From Omphalotus guepiniiformis (taxonomy: Eukaryota; Basidiomycota; Agaricomycetes; Agaricales; Omphalotaceae): DNA of 64,000 nt. The position numbers were made by a program, and so were the translations under genes. Shown piece by piece: positions 59,186-64,000 of the stretch; position 1 is the stretch's first letter; every line of letters starts with the position of its first letter. Location: positions 186,001 through 250,000 of the forward strand of contig JAQOOI010000053.1 in assembly GCA_028554645.1 (NCBI GenBank), given 5' to 3'. The notes beneath the pieces were generated by a model. It was not told where the DNA came from. It saw only the letters and a list, made by a program, of their open reading frames with translations, and did not search any database.

Positions 59186-60272
59186 TTATTCAAACGTTCG
59201 ACATTCAAATCTCTGTCTGGTCACAGAGTAAGACAGCTCCACCTTCGAAAAATGCTCATACCGCCTCCCGAAGCGTTCTTTGTGAGCTTTGATATGATGA
59301 GCAGCTAGACGGGGTATGTCAATATCTCATATCATACGAGATGGGGATGGCAACCCACCTGCGACAAAAAGTTCGAAGATGTTGCCTGTGGGTACGGGTT
59401 GCATATTAGTGTCAAGACTCAATGTCTCTCGAAGTAGCTGCGGAGTTGGTGGTTTCATGGCCGGATATTCCTTATCCATGAATTTGGATAGGGTTCTAAC
59501 CGCTATTGGCATTGGGTCGTCAAAAACTGCGAGTTCGTAGCATGTTACGAAAGGACATACCATCCTCAATAAGTTTCAGGGTCCCCTCTGTGCTTTTATA
59601 GCTCGGAGTCGACGTTTTGGTATCGCGAGTGTCCGGATCCAACGTAACTTCTAGAAACTTGTACGCACTGCGAACGTTACGATCGTATTTCTCCATGTTC
59701 TTCGTACCAATTTGAGGTTTCGACTGAAGTCCAGGTACGTGATTAGTTAGATAATTGGTAGCTAAGGGATTGAGAACGTCAATAGATGTAATCAATCTAG
59801 AGCATTTCAGCTATGTATGTAGTAAAAACGTACCAAATATGAGAACACGTTCAATATCGTGTCTCTTTGATGATATTAGAGCTTTAGAGACAATCAGATG
59901 GGGATTATATGTGCTTCGTAATAGTTGTGCCAGGGGAACGAGGGTCGTGAACCAGTGAGGTATTCGTTCGGGCGATAAGGATTGACCTCTGAATGGCATA
60001 CACGTCCCGCGTTCTGATTCATGATAAATGATAACTTGCAAGGCTGTAAGAACGAAATCAGATCTGGTGGGAACTGGATACTCATAGCAAATCAAAGACT
60101 CACCTATCCAGAGTAGCTCATCCAAACGACGTTCCTCCTGGAAACGAAAGGAAGGATTACGTGTCAACGCATCCTCCAAGTCCTGAACGATTCGGTTACT
60201 GCGACTCCGAAAGTATGCGTCTTCGGTGTGATCAAACACAGTTGAGGAATCTACTTCGAACACCGCTGGCAT
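59186..60272 (-). CDS. Unrecognised multi-exon protein
   Basis: I do not recognise it. In-phase GT-AG splicing links MPAVFEVDSSTVFDHTED (60272), then ALQVIIYHESERGTCMPF...HDIERVLIF, then ATNYLTNHVPGLQSKPQIG...LKLIEDG, then VFDDPMPIAVRTLSKFMDK...IFELFVAG, then AAHHIKAHKERFGRR to a stop at 59186. About 300 residues, soluble, no signal peptide. The middle joins require acceptor CCCTTAG near 59768. The frame's persistence through four introns is the main evidence. The last exon boundary is uncertain. It lies between the DUF6593 gene and the P450. Confidence 0.6.
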
Positions 60273-60834
60273 GATAAATAAGGCGTATGTCAGAAAGAAT
60301 CTGGGGCAATTGGAAGTTAAAACCCAACGATTGCTGTTTATATAACAGAGATGCCATTCTTCAACAAAAAGAACGAAGCGTCACTTTGACAATGAGCCCT
60401 CTGACCGCATAATACGCCGTGTTTAGAAAGAAAAGACAGGAAACGATTAGACAATTGCACGACAATAACACTGCGATCGGCGTTAGGTTTTCTGAGTAAA
60501 AAGCAATTGACATTGACTCGGAGCGAGGAAACAAAAAAGAGGATTCGGGCCGCTGCTGCCGGGCATTCAATATTTCTCGCACGTGCTCACCTATGGGGAG
60601 CTTGGCGTAACGAAAATCCTTTGAAAAACCGTCCATTTTATGTAGTGGGATATGTGGTATATATATACTATTTACTATGTAGTAGTAAGAATGTACTCAG
60701 TACTCGGAGAGTGGTAGACAGGGGGAGGGGAAGGGGATCGCGTGGTCAGCAACGAGTAGAACAACAACAAAACTTCCAATCCGTCAACGGACTCTATACT
60801 AATCATCAGAATGAACCTACACAAAAGCTATCGA
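60273..60834. other. Short intergenic gap
   Basis: No gene seen. A TA-rich tract (tatatatactatttac) lies near 60658-60675. Confidence 0.4.
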
Positions 60835-62908
60835 TCACTGTCTCGTTATAAGCTCTATGGCTTGCTCTGATCGAGGCGTAATCGGGCATTTGAATGGGTC
60901 AGGGTGGCTAGTGGGCGACCAAAGTTAGCGACTATGTGTACCCGATTGATAAATATCTCACCTTATAGCACCAGAACCGAATTTGGGAACCTCTGAGGTG
61001 AGGGCACCAATGTTACAGACTGAGAGGATGGTCACAATAGCGAAGTAGATGGTATTGTCCGCAAGCATTTCACCAGGACAAGCACTAAATGTATTAGAGT
61101 AAGTCAGAATGATCGCCGCACAGAACAACATTGCACGTACCGTCGTCCGTATCCAAAGGCAAACTTGCTAGGGTCCGGGTTAATGTTCTTAGCCTCACGT
61201 TCCTTTGCATCCATAGAAAGGTATCTCTCCGGCATAAATTTCTCAGGAGAAGGATACATCTCAGGATTGTGAAGGATACCCCTGAAGTACGATGTTAAAC
61301 AGACCATAAGATTCAATATGGAAAACAACATACCAGCTATTAGGAACCACGATAGCACCTTTCGGGATCTTCCAACCCCTGTAGATATCATCTTCCATTA
61401 CACGGTGAGGGATAGCAAACGGTGCGACGGGGTTGTGACGGTAAACTTCCTTGATGATGGCGTTGATATACGGAAGGTTAGGACGGTCTTGGAAGGTCGG
61501 AAGGCGGTTGGCCCCGATGACAGCATCAATTTCCTCTTGAGCCTTGCGTTGTACTTCGGGGTTCATTGACATGGCCAAAACGAAAGCTGCAAGTGCTGAA
61601 ACGGACTTGAAAACAGAAAAGAGTTAAGGACCCTGCTGTTTCTAGTTGATCAAGACTTACTGTATCGGCACCGGCTGAAGAACTCGATGTAAGTATAGAA
61701 ACTTTGAAGGCATTATCATCAGGGAAATACCTGAATAGAGTCCTGTGGAAGCCCACTTGTATGTGTATTCTTCCTCCGGTGTTGGTTTCTCCTTTCGTTC
61801 AATCAAGCTGGAAGTGAACGAGGGTCGTGCGATACCCCTTGCCTAGAAAAGAGTCAACGTGCTTGAGCATTTACGATTCTCATCTGCACTCGCAACTTGA
61901 TCCTTGACATATTCGTAAGGCATATCACGCATCTTCTCCATAGTCTTACGATATTCCTTGGCCTGTTTCTTGAAACGAACACCGGTCCAGTCCGGTATGT
62001 GGCGAACTAAGGAGGCACAACTTCGTAAGCGGTGTCAAGGTCAAAGAAGAGAAGAGACCTACGAATCGGGAAAGAATCGACGAGGAAAGCACCGGGGATG
62101 ATGAGTTCTGAGAAGTCATGATCGCCCTGCTCTGCAATCTGAAGTAGAGGATCATTCTCCTCAGCGACGAGGTGGCCATGCGAGATCTCGAATGTAATGC
62201 AAGCGATGGTCCTAAATGCACGCATCAGTAAAGCCTTTGTACTGTTAGAGCGCTTGATTTACCTCCTGATGTGGTGGAGGAACTTCTCCGGTGTTTGCAG
62301 CAATCGAGATACCAACTCATGGACATGTTCCGCTTCAAGAGGTTGCCAGTCCTGAATTCGACGAGGAGTCAAGATTTCGGCAAGGAGTTTACGGTATTCA
62401 CGATGTTGTGGGCCATATGCGCTTAGTGGAGGGCAGTCACCATATCCGGCTCTACGAAGTCTCATTCAGGGGGCATTATACAAGCGAAAACGGGACATAT
62501 ACTTACAACTCTGAAGCCATCATTATATGCGGACGATCAGAGTAATTCGCGCTTCGGCGGTCAAGGAGATCGAACACGGCTTTGGCGGAGTTAAGGATAA
62601 TCATAGGCTGCCCGAGTGCTGAGAGATAGACAACATCGCCTGAAGAGAATGGGTATCTGATGAGCCTGAGTACATCACTGTCGCCGATAGGGCTTCTTAC
62701 CGAATTCTTTCCCCCATTGCACGTATTTCAGCCAAGGCTGTTCGGTAGGTATGTCCAGGGCATTCCCTATAAAGGGCAGCCCTTTCGGACCAGGAGGTAG
62801 TAGTTGTCGTCGGCGCTTTTCTTCGCGCCAAATCAACACAACCGAAAGAAGGATAAGTAAAATGAGTAAATGAGAGACTAAATCAGTTGGTGAAAAGAGC
62901 CCTGACAT
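60835..62908 (-). CDS. Microsomal cytochrome P450
   Basis: Heme monooxygenase in the endoplasmic reticulum, using NADPH-P450 reductase. About 11 exons from MSGLFSPTDLVSHLL (62908) to ELITRQ-stop (60835), roughly 500 residues. In order: membrane anchor at residues 10-28, hinge PPGPKGLPFIGNA, GDVVYLSALGQPMIIL, RSANYSDRP, I-helix AGADTS, ExxR in KEVYRHNP, PER in FMPERY, heme loop FGYGRRACPG with the Cys ligand, and C-terminal FKCPITPRS. All are complete. The I-helix residues AGADT come from a 14-nt exon (61661-61674). The sequence style is that of basidiomycete P450s often labelled O-methylsterigmatocystin oxidoreductase-like. The substrate is unknown. It could hydroxylate the product of the nearby prenyl synthase fusion. 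Confidence 0.93.
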
Positions 62909-64000
62909 CTTGGGCTCTTCGGGATAAATATCGACAAGGATATTGTGGTGAGGGAAAACAGGAAAGCAGATCTTGGAAGCAGACCTCCTTTAACGAAGCT
63001 TCTTAAGTATAGCAAATAGGACACTCACCCAACGGGTCTGAGGTGAGAGAAAGTGCCGTAAATGATATGTTGTCCGATCAACTTCCAGAGAAGACTTGAT
63101 ATGACATGTGGCGACGAACACTAACAGAAAACATCGGCAAAAAAGCACAGCGGTTCAGAAACTCCCAGTCCAGAGTATCCCATAGCAAGCGACACGTGTC
63201 GAAGAAGCAAATGGTAAAACGTTAAAATTGATGCGACAGAGGTGGACAGGTAAGATGCACATCATAAACCTCCTAGAGACATTGTTTTCTCGAATAGGAT
63301 TTACCTTTTTATCGATGGAAGAGGCAATCCTGTAGACCCACAAAAAGGCGTTCAGGCGTGGAAATAAATTTTAAACTCCGTTCGGCAGAATACGGCGCCG
63401 GGCGCTCTGGACTGTGGCGTTCGTTGTAATGCTCTGACCCTGACGTTCATCATGTACCGCCGCCGCCGGCGCTACGAAATTACAACCTCGGGGGGCGAGA
63501 AAATGGTATCCGAACCGCAGGTTACTGGAATGTCTAATAAAAGGCACTCAAATTCAGTGTTCACGGTTAGTGGTCCTTAACTACACTGTCTAAGGAATCT
63601 CGACGCGTCTTAGTCCGTCTACCTGCTGGCGAATACTCGAGCTGACCAGCGAGATGTTGATTCCGAATCCTGCGTAGCTAGAGCTTGAAAGTCCCAGTCA
63701 AGACCCGCAGCTGTGTGACCTAGTACTGAACAGTGAAGGAGCTACGGTGAAGTGGGCAGAGATGGGTAGCGGCTATCAAACGTGGAGGCGATAACTCCGG
63801 CGCCGATTTCTGATGAACCTGGCTTCCTCGAAAGCGTCGAGTAAGTTTCAATGAGACCTACCCAACCGCCCTTCCGTGATCTCACAGACTCACTTTCCTG
63901 ACTTCCAGTTCGTCTTATAAGACCTACAAATTGCTGGAGCCTCGGCGCTTTCCCAGTAACTTGGTTTTTACACGAGCGTGGCCTTTTTCATATGACACTT
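62909..64000. other. Right end, no supported gene
   Basis: Upstream of the P450. The first 60 bp or so is its leader. I see no further gene, RNA or repeat. Confidence 0.4.

Noticed and set aside
1..64000. CRISPR arrays, bacterial operons, integrated virus or telomere
   Set aside because: No regularly spaced repeats, ribosome binding sites, viral genes or telomeric arrays. All well-supported genes are fungal and most are intron-bearing.

Overview
The window looks like nuclear DNA of a mushroom-forming basidiomycete (Agaricomycete). The signs are genes cut into many short exons by roughly 50-70 nt GT-AG introns, a DUF6593-type protein, a NACHT-WD40 NOD-like receptor, a Rho1 GTPase, intron-bearing P450 and tannase-family genes, spliceosomal U6 genes and an intron-containing tRNA-Ser. 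I assigned exons by hand from splice sites and reading-frame continuity. No search was run.

Layout. 0-20 kb: two tandem copies of an unrecognised 150-residue protein, then three secreted serine carboxypeptidase (S10) paralogues. Two of these are divergent (2666-5291 minus, 5923-8209 plus) and one is more distant (17194-19404 plus). All three keep the same 14-exon architecture. Between them lie an AT-rich, almost CpG-free island carrying an intact seven-helix-like membrane protein (11024-12310) and a C2H2 zinc-finger gene (13317-14599 minus). 19.4-27.8 kb is a gene-poor stretch.

27.8-41 kb: a small unrecognised ORF, tRNA-Ser(AGA), and an approximately 1,630-residue NLR (C2-like N-terminus, NACHT, 14 WD40 repeats; 30110-35522 minus). 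The NLR is enclosed by a diverged inverted repeat of about 350 bp. A 67-bp palindrome and a duplicated U6 snRNA segment with Rho fragments follow. 43-44.4 kb holds the intact RHO1 gene.

47-63 kb: the most interesting stretch. An 836-residue protein (47458-50031 plus) fuses an AttH/CrtC-like lipocalin domain to a complete trans-prenyl diphosphate synthase domain. Next to it are a tannase/feruloyl-esterase-family gene, an HMG-box regulator, a DUF6593 gene, an unrecognised five-exon gene and a microsomal P450. I infer, but cannot show, that this is a small isoprenoid biosynthetic cluster. The fusion enzyme would make a linear prenyl diphosphate and hand it to its own lipocalin domain for hydration or cyclisation, with the P450 and the esterase tailoring the product.
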